A DNA stretch of 64,000 nucleotides. It comes from Galerina marginata (lineage: Eukaryota; Basidiomycota; Agaricomycetes; Agaricales; Galerinaceae). Location: the NCBI GenBank assembly GCA_023014335.1, contig JAECYW010000006.1:2914001-2978000 (forward strand), read 5' to 3'. Position 1 is the first letter of the stretch. Every line of letters starts with the position of its first letter. Below are positions 22,087-32,956 of this stretch, piece after piece. The translations under genes were made by a program, and so were the position numbers. The notes under the pieces are model-generated. The model did not search any database and was not told the origin of the DNA. It saw only the letters and a program-made list of their open reading frames with translations.

Positions 22087-24494
22087 TTACACATGAAGGT
22101 AGCTGCAACAGGTGTACTTTAGGATGTGTGAGCGGGTCTTGCGAGGAGTGCCGCAGCAGGGGCAGCCATGAGGCTCTTGGATGTTGAATCGGTCGTAATA
22201 CGAACCGATTGGCGCATGATTCAGTATACACCTGCACAAGCGCGCGAAGGAAGCAGCATCGCCTCCGGATTCGCCAATATAAGGTCCACCCTTTCGAGTA
22301 GCCGGACGGATGGGACGCAGTTTCTTACCCAGTGTCGAAAGCTGGAGGAAATCGCGACCCAGATGTTGTGGACGGTCAGCTGCAGCCTTGGCCCAGCGTG
22401 CCGCCACGCGAGTGTCGCCTTCCGCACGAAGACAATCAAAAGTGACCCGCAAACCAAAGTCCACGGGGAAATGAGCAGCCCTACACGCGTGCTTGTGAGC
22501 CAATGCACACACCCCCTTCATCCCACATGAACATGTCGAAGATGAAGTTGAGGTAATAATTGAAATCCCTGTCCTCATTAAGCGGGGCCAGAGATTCCTC
22601 GAAGGTGACCCGTGACCAATAGCGGTCGCGGAAACGATGACCCGGCCGGGCATGCTAAGCCATAGGCTCCAAGCGCTCGGTCAGCATGGGGAGTTTCTTG
22701 ACGATCTCCGAAATAGGACCTTTCGTGTTCAGCTTTTGACGGCGGGACATTGAATGGTAGGAGAGGGGGTGAGGCGTAGCCTTGCCCAACATGTGCCCGG
22801 CCAATAAAGACCGAACGGGGTGAGTCTCCGAGAGGGTACCAACATGCAGAATTGCGCGGTAGTTGAGCCTCTCAAGGAGAAGATGAAAGGGGAAGAGGCC
22901 AGCGAGGGCCTCCACACCGGGACCGGGGGACGTAGAAAACGCACCTGTAATCCAGAGAGCAGCCTTACGCTGCATCTGGCCTAAAAGTTTCAAGGCACCC
23001 TTGCATCGAGCGCCTTCGAAGAACCAGAGATGATACCCATAGGTAGCTATGGGCACCACGCAAGATCGGTAAAGGAGCCTCTTTTCAGTAGGCTCCAAAC
23101 CGCGAGTGGACAAGCCAAGCATTCTCATGGCTTCCACCAATGAGAATGCCTTGGTCAAGTAGAATCGCACATGCTCATGGAAGGTGAGCTTGCGGTCAAA
23201 AAAGAAACCCAAGTAACGCCAGAACGGCTTGGGCTTCAAGGGAGTCGCTCCAGTGAACGGGGCGTAGCCCAGATCAATCGAAGGATTGTAATCCAAGTGC
23301 GACCTGTCGAAGTGATAAATCTCCGACTTGTCGTGCTCGAGGACGAGAGCAAACTGAGTAAACAGTTCGAAAATAACCTTGTAAGCTTTTTTGAGGAGCA
23401 AACAATTTATGTCGAGCGACTTCGACTGCACAATGAGCGTGCTGTCATCAACATAGGAAAGGAGCCAGCATTTATCGCAATGCTGCTCGAAGAGACGCAT
23501 TATGGGCGCCAACGTAAGAGCCGACAGAACAGGAGATAGAGCAGAACCCTGCCCTACCCCCACATCCGCAGACTGATGCGGAAAGACAAAGGCGTTCCAT
23601 GCATACTGTGTGGACCGTCCAACAAGATAAGAAGCGAAGAACTTCACCACATTTGGTGGAAACCCCTGCTTGGCAAGCACCGCCAATAAAACGTCATGGT
23701 TTATTGACGGAAAAAATTGGGCCAGATTGAACGCAAAAACGCTCGTTTTAAGTCCCTTAGCCCACCCAGCGCGCACGATGTGCGTTAAGTAGAGGCCAGC
23801 ATCCTCAGTGGAGCGTTGCCGAACGCCCCCAACCTGATTTGGATGGAAAACATCAAATTTGACGGCGTCAAACTGAATGCAATTCGAGATCATCTTCTCG
23901 ATGAGCTTCCCCAAAGTATTCAGAAGCACAATTGGCCTGAAAGACTTCGGGGTGGAATAGGAAGGCTTGCCAGGTTTTGGAATGATAACCGACAGCGAAT
24001 CCTTAAAGGCGGACGGCCAATGCAAATGCTCGAGGCACCCGTTGGCGATCCGGAGGAAGAGGTCAGCAGCGCCGCCCTCCGATTTAACGAACCACTTCAG
24101 GTGCACCCAACTGATGTGGTCGGGGCCCGGAGCGGATCTGCTCGAACACGCAGAGAGAGCCTCTGTGAGTTCAAACATGGAAAAAGGGACCCAATCCCTA
24201 ACCTGCATGGCAGGGATCTGGTCCAAAGGAGAGAGATCATATTCTCGGCCGGAGGCCAAGTTATACGTACCGTGGAGAGCGTCCCAGAGGGAGTCCAGGG
24301 AGATACACGGAGCTCCCTGGTAAGAGAGGGCTTTGCAGGCAGGTAACACACGCTTCTGGGTCCAATTCATCAGATCCCAGGGGCGTTTGTTGGAGTATGC
24401 AATATCGACGACGCGTTCTTCGAAGAATTTGCGCTTAACCTCTTTGCAGAGTTTGCGGAAAGACTTCCAATCATGCCTCGAAAGAGAGGCACGA
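22087..24494 (-). pseudogene. LINE ORF2, reverse transcriptase and C-terminal zinc motif
   Basis: Contains FRPIVLLNTLGKLIEKMI, HPNQVGGVRQRSTEDA, VGQGSALSPVLSAL and the catalytic LSYVDDSTLIV (YxDD) of reverse transcriptases, followed by the thumb-like RYLGFFFDRKLTFHEHV. Motif A reads FNLAQFFPS with Asn where the catalytic Asp is expected. The frame meets TAG at 22652-22654 (ERLEPMA-stop-HARPGHRFRDRYW) and shifts near 22525, then continues to a C-terminal CPCCGTPRKTRSHILKYTCC cysteine-histidine motif typical of this LINE clade. The protein would copy element RNA at the nick; this copy should be inactive for several independent reasons. Confidence 0.8.
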
Positions 24495-24902
24495 TTACAA
24501 GTTCTTACGTAGTAAAAGAACTTGTTTTCCGGCCTGCATGGCAGGCAGAAATGGTTCCTAACAAAACCAATGGAAATTCTCCCACTGCTATAGTGACCCT
24601 GCATGGTTTCTGTATCTCAGCCATTACTGGGCCAATTTTTATGATCTTGGTATCAAAAAAATCGTAAATATCAGGGCCTTCCTGGTCACATGACCAGTTG
24701 ATTTTAGGCTTGCTAGATCCGCCTTATTTTTCTTCTTTTTTTGAGTATAAGAACATCCCAATCGGTTCAGATTTGAGCGGACTACCTATTATTTATGTAT
24801 TTAATATGTATTTAGTTAATAACAGTGTAAGTCTTCAGGCACTGCCTCACCCCAAAGTAAGAACTTGTTTTTGCCATGCGCAGCAATGGCCTCTGACCAA
24901 GT
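24495..24902 (-). repeat. Palindrome-ended element, copy C, inserted in the LINE
   Basis: A 408-bp short-form copy in reverse orientation. It has the left end ACTTGGTCAGAGGCCATTGC at 24902 and the right-end palindrome at 24497-24523. It splits ORF2 between endonuclease and RT. If it is left out, the flanking LINE frame appears to continue (SLATY then RASLSRHDWKSF), so the insertion looks nearly clean. This dates the element as active after the LINE landed. Confidence 0.8.
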
Positions 24903-25890
24903 AAGTAGCCAGGGATTCGGCACACTCGGGAGTCCACCAAGAGGAGGACCGGGAGGTGACAGATTTCGGCTTCGAGAAGCGAGTGAACACTTCTGCGAAG
25001 ATCTCAGCAATGGTGTTAGCCGCGGCCTCGACGAGCTCCGGGGAAGTGAGATCTGTGATCGGAAGACCCCAGATCTGCGCAAGAATGCCGGTCAGGTATT
25101 GATGCTGATCAACGAGCGGTACCGATCTTTTACCGGCATCTAACCGGGAAGATCTGATGCGGACAAAAGTGCTAATCGGAACATGGTCCGATTGCATCTT
25201 AAGTTCTGGTTCAAGGCATGTCGTGAGAGACACAGCTTGAGCCGGCAGAACGAACACCATATCTATGACCGAAGGCCTCAGATCTAGATTGTGCGAAATG
25301 AAAGTCGGTCCCGGGTTGCTAGGAATAGCTAGCTCGAGACCGAGGGAAGCTGCTGTGTCCAGCAGAGAAATAGCCGTCGTGCCATGGGAGCGGCAGTCGG
25401 GATCCCACTCCGAAGAGTGACAGTTGAAGTCCCTGCCCATGTAGACCATAGGCGGGAGAGAATTGGCTTTTTCAGCGAGAAGCTTAATAGCCGTATGTTC
25501 AGCATCTGAGTAACCACCCATAATGTTAAAGATTTGCTTTCCCAAATAAAGGGAAAGCAGGACAATATCGCGACTGTCAATGAGATCACGTCGCAGAGAA
25601 GGTCGAAGCAGCCCAAGCCCTTTGTTCACAAAAGCGATACAACGGGGGGATACTCCTGCGGGCTGGGGGCAAAACATCGGAGTCCAATCCAGATGGTTTG
25701 CAGTCCCAATAACATCATCACCTTCTTTCGAAACGGTGCTGGGAGCTTGTCTTACGATATGCCAGGGCGGTTCTTGGACGAAGATAACGTCGTATATTTC
25801 AACGAGCGTGGACAGGCATACATTGAGTGCTAATGAGTTCTTAGCTACGTTGTACGAAAGTACTCTAATCTTGTCGGGTGTCCTTGGCAT
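24868..25890 (-). pseudogene. LINE ORF2, endonuclease part
   Basis: Translation from the ATG at 25890, which overlaps the ORF1 stop by one base, gives an exonuclease/endonuclease/phosphatase fold: IRVLSYNVAKNS near the start, DVIFVQEPPWH, MGRDFNCHSSEWD and QSDHVPIS. These are the metal-binding and catalytic motifs of AP-type LINE endonucleases; the usual GDFN reads GRDFN, so this copy may carry a change at a conserved glycine-aspartate step. The frame runs on to WWTPECAESLATY, after which it enters the inserted repeat copy C and stops. Its reverse transcriptase continues beyond the insertion. Confidence 0.8.
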
Positions 25891-27895
25891 CAAGCTAGGG
25901 ACGACGGGTTAGAGGAGGAAGCCGGACAACAAACGACAACGCATTCACGTACCTGCACATAGAGAGCGTCAATCGCCGGGCGATTGAAGCGGAGGCCCCA
26001 GAACCGACACTTGTTCGAGGTAGCAGAGTGCTCCTTCTTGCAGTTGGAGCAGCAGTGGTGGTGTGGGTACGGCTCACCCGCTGGCGTGGCAGGGATGGGC
26101 GGGTTGCTCTTGGTAGAGCCCTTGCAGCAAGCCGCATGGTCTCGGTGGTGCTCTTCCAGATGAGGACCTGAGCAGATAGGGCAGCGCGAGGACAAAGCCT
26201 TGCATGCCGCAATGGCGTGGCCCCAACGCCAGCAGCGCTGACACTGGGGGACGCCAGCCTTACGATTGGACTCCTTGATGATCAAGGTGTGCAGACCGAG
26301 CATGAAAGAACGCCCAATGAGCGCCCGGGCGCGAGATCCCGTCTTGAAATCCCAGATGTTAAAGTACGCAGTACTAGTTGTACTGGTCTTGGAGTTGTGG
26401 ACGAGCCTGACGGGGCCGTCGAGATGAAGGAGATCAGTGAGGGCAGACTTATACATCGCCTGCCTTATGTGTGATCTGGATGGGTGGGACCAGCCTGGTT
26501 TGGCTGGTACGTGGGGATGTCGAGCACTCGAAGGTAGGACTTCGAAGCCGGGAGGCCAACCCAGATTTTATCGCCAATATCATCTGGGAAGAAATCATGA
26601 ACGCACCCGCGAATGATATCGATATCCTTTTTGCGAGGAACACCGGAGGTGGCAATTGAGTAGCCTCGATAAGCCCGAGAGACGGATTCGGCCTTGATGC
26701 TGGCTCCGTGGGTGGCTAAGGACCTCGTGATGATGTCCAAAAGACGATCGCCCTCAACCGCGGGGGGTGAGGGCAAGGCAAAGTCGACGAGAACCTGCTT
26801 GCGCGAGGGACCTGACAATGTGAAAAGAGGGGTTTCCCTCTTCTGCTTCTTCGCAGGAGCGGGATTGCCCTGGGGGACAGAAGGCGTAAGTGGCCTTTTG
26901 AAGGGGCCAGCCGCCGGAGCAGCTGGCTTAGCCGCAGCAGCTGCATAGCCCGCGCGAACGGGTTTCTGCGCCCTGCCGGGCTTGGTATGTAGAGGAATCG
27001 GCGGGGGAGGCCTCTGAAATGGAACCACCTCCTTGGCCTTCGCAGGCCGCGGTTGCGGTTGGGGTTTCCAACCTCCTTTCGGATGGTCGGCGTTCCCCTT
27101 GCCTTTCCTATCGGGAGGAGGGGGAACATTGGGGGGTCCAGACCTCTCCGGAGGGAAGAGGGCTGGGGCAGATGGAGCAGCTGCGACAGGTTGATGGATC
27201 GTCTGATCGTCGACGTCCATTCCCCGGGGAAGCTGAATAAAAGGGAGGATTGCCTCGGATAATCCGACGAATCCATGGGGGGCGCCAGTGGAAACATCTA
27301 TCCACCCGGCATTGTTGAGGGCTGCGATAAAATCAACAACCCCGGAAGCGAGTCGTCGAGACCCGGCAAGAGAAGCGTCAACACTCGGTCTCCCCCTAAG
27401 GAGAGCCTTAGTGGCGCACTCAATGGTGACGGCAATGGATGCCGCAGTTACACTCCCTTCAGTGACTGCTTCATCGCTGTCTTGATCGTCTGAGGAGGGC
27501 TCGAAATCAGCCATCTCCGAATCAGAGGGGGGTGGTCCATAGGCAGAAGGCTGAACCGTAGAACTGGACGCCCTAGAGGACGGCCTGAAAGGTCCTCGAC
27601 GTTCCTGAGCAGGGACATCGGGGGTATAGCGAGCTCTAGCTGCAGAAGATGCAGCAGAACCGGAGGATCCAACTGCAGGAGCTGCAGTAAAGACCGGAGG
27701 GTGTTTCAACTTGTCTGGCCCGTATCGCGGGCGCTTTGAGGGCGCTCGTCCCCAGGCTTGGGAGGCATAATCAATGGGTTGCGGTGAAGCGGTGTACCAA
27801 GTTTTGAGTTGATCGGACAAGTGGTTGTTGTGTGGAGAACGAGTTAAGTGACGTCGAGATTTTCTCACGCTGTGTACCAATATGGTAGAAAGCAA
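25890..27895 (-). pseudogene. LINE ORF1 (nucleic-acid-binding Gag-like protein), frameshifted
   Basis: The N-terminal two thirds are Pro/Ala/Ser-rich, followed by a folded segment around VLVDFALPSPPAVEGDRLLD and IWVGLPASKSYLRVLDIPTY. The frame is lost at about 26460 where CACACA (minus strand) appears to contain one extra CA; removing a dinucleotide would continue into MYKSALTDLLHLDGPVRL. The C-terminus holds three cysteine clusters: CQRCWRWGHAIAAC, CPICSGPHLEEHHRDHAAC and CSNCKKEHSATSNKC, the zinc knuckles of retroelement nucleocapsid-type proteins. It would bind the element RNA. The one slip probably prevents expression of the zinc knuckles from this copy. Confidence 0.8.
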
Positions 27896-27949
27896 GAAGG
27901 GATGTTAATAACTCAATACACACCCTTAAAGATGAGGTGTCCAAAATGG

Positions 27950-28255
27950 TAATTGCCCGAAGAACTGTCAACATCCTATATTTTCCATTCTTCATTTGGA
28001 TACAGATAAAGGAAAGTTGGGCTTCAACAATATCTCCACACCGGAACTTTATAGGATTGACTTGTTGATACCTGCATGATTATTATTAAAGATTTTAAAA
28101 GGTCTAATCAGATCAGAAACTTACTTGGTCTCTTGTTCACGATCATCAAGCAGTTCATAGTACTCAACTTCATTTTCTGTAGTATGAACAAATTGTTCAT
28201 CAATATCCATAGCAGCAGCAAGGATTCCATGTGGATCGACTTCACTTGTGAAGCA
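27950..28255 (-). pseudogene. C-terminal exon pair of an unidentified basidiomycete transposon protein
   Basis: On the minus strand, EVDPHGILAAAMDIDEQFVH runs to LLDDREQETK, a GT-AG intron (gtaagt ... atgcag) follows, and the frame continues as YQQVNPIKFRCGDIVEAQLS and QMKNGKYRMLTVLRAITILD. The RCGDIVEAQLSF/KYRMLTVLRA pattern resembles the C-terminal region of agaricomycete transposase proteins of the Plavaka type, but I cannot assign it firmly. It is cut at its 5' side exactly where a diverged repeat end begins (28255) and fades into the LINE 5' side at the other. Confidence 0.5.
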
Positions 28256-29485
28256 GCCATTGCTGTGCATGGCAAATACAAGTTCTTTATGTTTTTATTG
28301 TCTAAATAAGTTCATCAGTATCAAATACCCAGCTATTGATTATAATTTTTAGACTAAATAAAAACAGCATAAAATATTTAAAGACTCAAAAAAAAATCAC
28401 ACAATTCCTCAGCATTTACAATTAGTTATGAAATCATTCATTTGAATAATAAATTGAAGTATTTAAGGAATAGTGCAAATATTTGTCAATATTTGTGAGC
28501 ATAAATATACTCAGCAGATAACCCAGAATTTTGCAAATTTTATGATACAAAATTCATGATATTTGAACAAGAATCCAGGAAGCTATGATATTATAATATA
28601 TTTAATCTCTTATCTTGGGCATTTGCTTGACAATTTAGTTATCAAATTGCATGGTATAAGTATATTTGGACTCAGAAAAAATTTCTCTTATTTTACAAAT
28701 TTTTTTGCTTTCCACAACTTTCCCACGCTTGGATGCAAGATGCTTATTTCTTGAATAATACAAACAGAACCAAATATTTGCAAATATTTATCCACCTATT
28801 TTATTGCCCTGAATTTTCTGGATTTTCTGATATTAAAATTATGTGATTTGAGTCAGAACTGAGCATGTTAGAGCCTGATTACTGATTTGCAGACTCGGGT
28901 CCAAAAGTCATTTCTCAATGAGGAAATTACCTGGTCACATGATATTAATATATTTGTAATCAGAAAAATTCAGGCTATTTTTCAATATTTTTTCCGGATT
29001 TATTACATAACATTCTCACCCCGCAGATCAGATCTGCATGCTAAAAGCCTAATAATTTGATCATGATCGACATTGTGCACAGCATGACGCACGCCGAGGT
29101 CAAAAATGACTATAGTCGACCCATTTTTGACCTCGGCGTGCGTCATCAGTCAATTAAGGATTGTGATGTCATTAATGTGCAATATTCATACACATAAGTA
29201 TTTATTTTAGGTGTATCTCTATCAATTTTTCACGGATTCTGATGAAATAAATTGTAAAATTTTTAGAAAATTCAGGGCTATATAAATCATACTATATGTG
29301 CGTTGCGGGAATCAGACTATTTGGTGATGTATGGGCGTTATAAGAGTTGTTGACGGCATATCAGAGTATTGCATCATTGGTTACCAAGGGAAGTAATGGA
29401 TCTGATGTCATAAATATAACAATGTGATGTCATTGATCCCATCAATCAATCAAGCTAATTTAGAATGTGTTACCTTAAGCAATCA
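28255..29485 (+). repeat. AT-rich segment starting with a diverged left end of the palindrome-ended element (copy D?)
   Basis: GCCATTGCTGTGCATGGCAA followed by ATACAAGTTCTTTA at 28257-28290 closely matches the left end of copies A-C. The following 1.2 kb is AT-rich, like the interior of A and B, and its length is close to theirs, but I found no right-end palindrome before the LINE fragment at 29486. It may be an old or truncated relative. Confidence 0.4.
29084..29146. repeat. Perfect 25-bp inverted repeat with 13-nt loop
   Basis: The arms 29084-29108 and 29122-29146 are exact reverse complements (the left begins ATGACGCACGCCGAGG). The loop contains ACTATAGT and GTCGAC. The arms are much more GC-rich than the surrounding AT-rich DNA. 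Confidence 0.9.
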
Positions 29486-30292
29486 ATACTCCAACAAACG
29501 CCCCTGAGATCTGATGAATTGGACCCAGAAGCGTGTGTTACCTGCCTGCAAAGCCCTCTCTTACCAGGGAGCTCCGTGTATCTCCCTGGACTCCCTCTGG
29601 GACGCTCTCCACGGTACGTATAACTTGGCCTCCGGCCGAGAATATGATCTCTCTCCTTTGGACCAGATCCCTGCCATGCAGGTTAGGGATTGGGTCCCTT
29701 TTTCCATGTTTGAACTCACAGAGGCTCTCTCTGCGTGTTCGAGCAGATCCGCTCCGGGCCCCGACCACATCAGTTGGGTGCACCTGAAGTGGTTCGTTAA
29801 ATCGGAGGGCGGCGCTGCTGACCTCTTCCTCCGGATCGCCAACGGGTGCCTCGAGCATTTGCATTGGCCGTCCGCCTTTAAGGATTCGCTGTCGGTTATC
29901 ATTCCGAAACCTGGCAAGCCTTCCTATTCCACCCCGAAGTCTTTCAGGCCAATTGTGCTTCTGAATACTTTGGGGAAGCTCATCGAGAAGATGATCTCGA
30001 ATTGCATTCAGTTTGACGCCGTCAAATTTGATGTTTTCCATCCAAATCAGGTTGGGGGCGTTCGGCAACGCTCCACTGAGGATGCTGGCCTCTACTTAAC
30101 GCACATCGTGCGCGCTGGGTGGGCTAAGGGACTTAAAACGAGCGTTTTTGCGTTCAATCTGGCCCAATTCTTTCCGTCAATAAATCATGATGTTTTATTG
30201 GCTGTTCTTGCCAAGCAGGGGTTTCCACCAAATGTGGTGGCATTCTTTGCTTCTTACTTGGTTGGCCGTTCCACGCAGTATGCATGGAACAC
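29486..30292 (+). pseudogene. LINE fragment 2 (reverse transcriptase N-terminal half)
   Basis: Nearly identical in reverse orientation to 23600-24395 of the main LINE, from ACTCCAACAAACGCCCC through the motif-A region FNLAQFFPS, which has Asn here as well. It ends after STQYAWN where poly-T of a SINE-like repeat begins. It is a 5'- and 3'-truncated piece with no flanking ORFs of its own. Confidence 0.85.
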
Positions 30293-30453
30293 CTTTTTTT
30301 GTTTTTTTTTTTAAATCAACAATTTATATACCGGTGCGCGAAAGCAGTCCGGTCGCCTAACTAATACAAATCCCCGGTCGAAAGCGCGCAGTAAACTACT
30401 AACCCTGAACCAGACCCAGACCCATCCGCTTCTTCTGAATCCTTCCAATGGCG
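30293..30453 (-). repeat. SINE-like short repeat, copy 1
   Basis: On the minus strand it starts GCCATTGGAAGGATTC, continues through GGGGATTTGTATTAGTTAGG and ends GGTATATAAATTGTTGATTT plus an A-rich tail (plus-strand poly-T at 30293-30312). A second copy lies at 33787-33938. The A-tail and short length suit a LINE-mobilised SINE. I did not identify firm pol III A and B boxes. Confidence 0.6.
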
Positions 30454-31200
30454 TCCTTTGTGCGCCAGGCCTTTGCTAGGGGGGACGGACCACCTAAACG
30501 CCCAGTCCCGCGAGGGAGGGACGGCCCCCACCACTACGCCAATACCACGTTTGGACGAGCCGAAGCCCGCCCGCACATCTCCTGGCAGCCGCAGCCGCTG
30601 CACTCTCTCCGCCTTCCAAACCCGACGCCCACTTCCAGACCCGAACCCGACCCGAGAACCCTCACCCACCTGCACCTTGACGACCCGAAACCCATACCAG
30701 CCATATTCACAAAGGCAGAGTGGAAGGTTAAGGCACCCAACCGATCGCAAGAACAACTAATCGCACCGCAACCACCCAAGCCAAAAATGTTGCTAATGCT
30801 CGAGATGCGGGCGACTCTGTAACCACCGGTCGTAGCGAATGCAACCGGGTGCAAGGAGTGAAGAACGCGCGGGCAGGACGACCCCGTCCTTGGCCTGTCA
30901 ACCTCTGCTGACTTGGGGATTGGACTTCCCTCACCTGCAGCAACCCAAAGCGGGTATCAAGGCCTCTCTGGGCGAAGAGAACCGTGCGGACACAGTTAGC
31001 CTATGCCTGCGGAGGGGCGTTCGAAAGAGAATGCGGTAGGATTCTCCAACAGGAATTCCAAAAGACCGTGTAACCGGTCCGTTGGAGCGGGTCTCTCGTA
31101 CCCTGGGCAGTACGAGAGGATGTAAAGACAAGATTTCGGAATGTGGGAAATAAAATTCAGGGTCCGCTACACATACCATGTTATTGCCCTGAATTGTGTG
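30454..31200. repeat. GC-rich block plus second copy of the LINE-associated repeat
   Basis: Bases 30870-31120 match 7480-7745 with substitutions (CCGTCCTTGGCCTGTCAACC ... TCTCCAACA). The part before it, 30454-30860, is open in one frame for 125 codons and Pro/Arg-rich, but no family is recognisable and the frame is probably incidental. Near 31147-31189, AATTCAGGG and CCCTGAATT form a 9-bp inverted pair. Confidence 0.45.
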
Positions 31201-32547
31201 ACTTGGTCAGAGGCCATTGCTGCGCATGGCAAAAACAAGTTCTTACTTTGGGGGTGAGGCAGTACCTCGAGAAATGTTATTACATAAATACATGTTAAAT
31301 AAGTAAATAATATGTAGTCCGCTCAAATCTGAACCGATTGGGATGTTCTTGTACTCAAAAAAAGCAGAAAAATGAGGCGGATCTAACAAGCCTAAAATCA
31401 ACTGGTCACGTGACCAGGAAGGCCCTGATTTTTACGAATTTTTTGATACCAAAATCATCAAAATTGGCCCAGTAATGGCTGAGATACAGAAACCATGCAG
31501 GGTCACTATAGCAGTGGGAGAATTTCCAACCATTGCGTTAGAAACCATTTTTGCCTGCTATGCAGGCCGGAAAACAAGTTCTTTTACTACGTAAGAACTT
31601 GTAACAAGATTAATTATTAGACTACAATAAGAAACTTGTAACAAGATTAATTCTTACGTCCCTTAGTTTTTATCGGATTGCCTTGAAACAAGGTGTGTAA
31701 TTATCAGAAAAATCAGGGCTAAAAGATGGTGTCACATGCGTATTGTCACATCTTTATGTGACTTACCAAATGCGGAATATTGTTGAAAACACAGTAAATA
31801 AGCTATATTGAGAGATTTTAAAGGCATTAAAATAAAATAAAAATACTGATAATCTTTTTTTTACCTAAGAGATGGTCTGTGCACACATCTCACATGACAT
31901 ATGCCTGAGAATATTTTGGTCCAAGTTGGTGCATTACCAAATCCAAGGCAATTGCACAAAGTCCTGCTGTGAGTTTGATTATGTAAGCTTTTAGAACATT
32001 ATTTCCATGTTATTTGGTCATGTTTTACAATGTTTGGTGTGCCTTTTATGGGTTATCCAGTCAGTTTAACACCAATTTTCGGATTTTCACCAAGTTGAGC
32101 TGACTGTTTGCCTGATTTGGACACCATGACATCATTGAAAAACATATGTAAATATTTGTACATTATTCTAGATTGGTCTGGGCAACACATTTTAGCCTGT
32201 CTAGCTCACTGAAATCTGCTTTAAGTGTAAATTCACACAAATTTGCGCTTTTTGGGTCGTGTGAACAGGTCACATGACCTAATCAGCCCTGGATACACAT
32301 GCCACATGAAAGCCCTGATTTTTACGAATTTTTTGATACCAAGATCATCAAAATTGGCCCAGTAAGACCCTGATTTTTAGGATTTTTTTGATACCAAGAT
32401 CATAAAAATTGGCCCAGTAATGGCTGAGATACAGAAACCATGCAGGGTCACTATAGCAGTGGGAGAATTTCGAATGATTGCGTTAGAAACCATTTCTGCC
32501 TGCTATGCAGGCCGGAAAACAAGTTCTTTTACTATGTAAGGACTTGT
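31201..32547 (+). repeat. Palindrome-ended element, copy B
   Basis: Same compound structure as copy A: left end ACTTGGTCAG at 31201, first right-end palindrome ending at 31604, an AT-rich middle, then a duplicated right end finishing at 32547. Near 32290-32420 part of the right-end region (CCCTGATTTTTACGA... GGCCCAGTAA) is duplicated twice. The final palindrome has ACTATGTAAGGACTTG, one of several changes from the consensus. No coding capacity. Confidence 0.75.
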
Positions 32548-32925
32548 CATTGAGCCAGATGCAGCGTAAGGCTGCTCTCTGGATTACAGGGGCGTTCTCG
32601 ACGTCCCCAGGCCCAGGTGTGGAGGCCCTCGCGGGTCTCCTCCCTATTCACATCCTCCTTGATCGAATGGCCACGCTTGGTGTATTGCACGCGGGCACGC
32701 TTTCGGCGACTCATCCTGTTCGATCCTTCTTGATCGGGCATATGTTGGGCAAGGCTAAGCCTCACCCCCTCTTGGCTCACTCGCTGACGCGCCGGCAATG
32801 GCTCGCCACGAAGGGGCCCATCATGGACATCGTCAAGAGGCTCCCCGAGCTGACCGAGCATCTGGATCCTTCGACTCCCCTTGCTCAGCCAGGCCGTCGG
32901 CTGCGCGACACTTATTGGTCGCGCA
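32548..32925 (+). pseudogene. LINE fragment 3 (RT C-terminal region) bracketed by element ends
   Basis: Encodes QMQRKAALWITGAFSTSPGP and GHMLGKAKPHPLLAHSLTRR, homologous to the main LINE at about 22600-22990 but clearly diverged, so it comes from another subfamily member. It is flanked on the left by the right-end palindrome of copy B and on the right (32926-32955) by the same palindrome in inverted orientation. Confidence 0.8.
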
Positions 32926-32955
32926 TTACAAGTCCTTACGTAGTAAAAGGACTTG
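32926..32955 (-). repeat. Isolated inverted right end of the palindrome-ended element
   Basis: TTACAAGTCC, TTACGTAGTA, AAAGGACTTG in order: the complete right-end palindrome, reversed, with GG-for-AA type changes shared with the left bracket at 32520-32547. It separates LINE fragment 3 from the Tc1/mariner fragment. Confidence 0.8.
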
Positions 32956-32956
32956 T

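Larger units (their letters stand above)
22087..27895 (-). mobile_element. Non-LTR retrotransposon (Tad-like LINE), near full length, inactive
   Basis: Two ORFs in LINE order: ORF1 (27895-25890) with zinc-knuckle clusters, then ORF2 (25890-22087) with an AP-type endonuclease, a reverse transcriptase and a C-terminal cysteine/histidine motif. ORF1 stop and ORF2 start overlap as TGATG. Defects: a CA-dinucleotide insertion in ORF1 near 26460, a 408-bp insertion between endonuclease and RT, a TAG in the RT C-terminal region at 22652-22654 and a frameshift near 22525. Fragments of related elements occur at 29486, 32548 and 33728. Confidence 0.85.

Noticed and set aside
30454..30860. 125-codon Pro/Arg-rich frame
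   Set aside because: GC-rich composition with similar open frames on the opposite strand and no recognisable domain. It lies between repeats.
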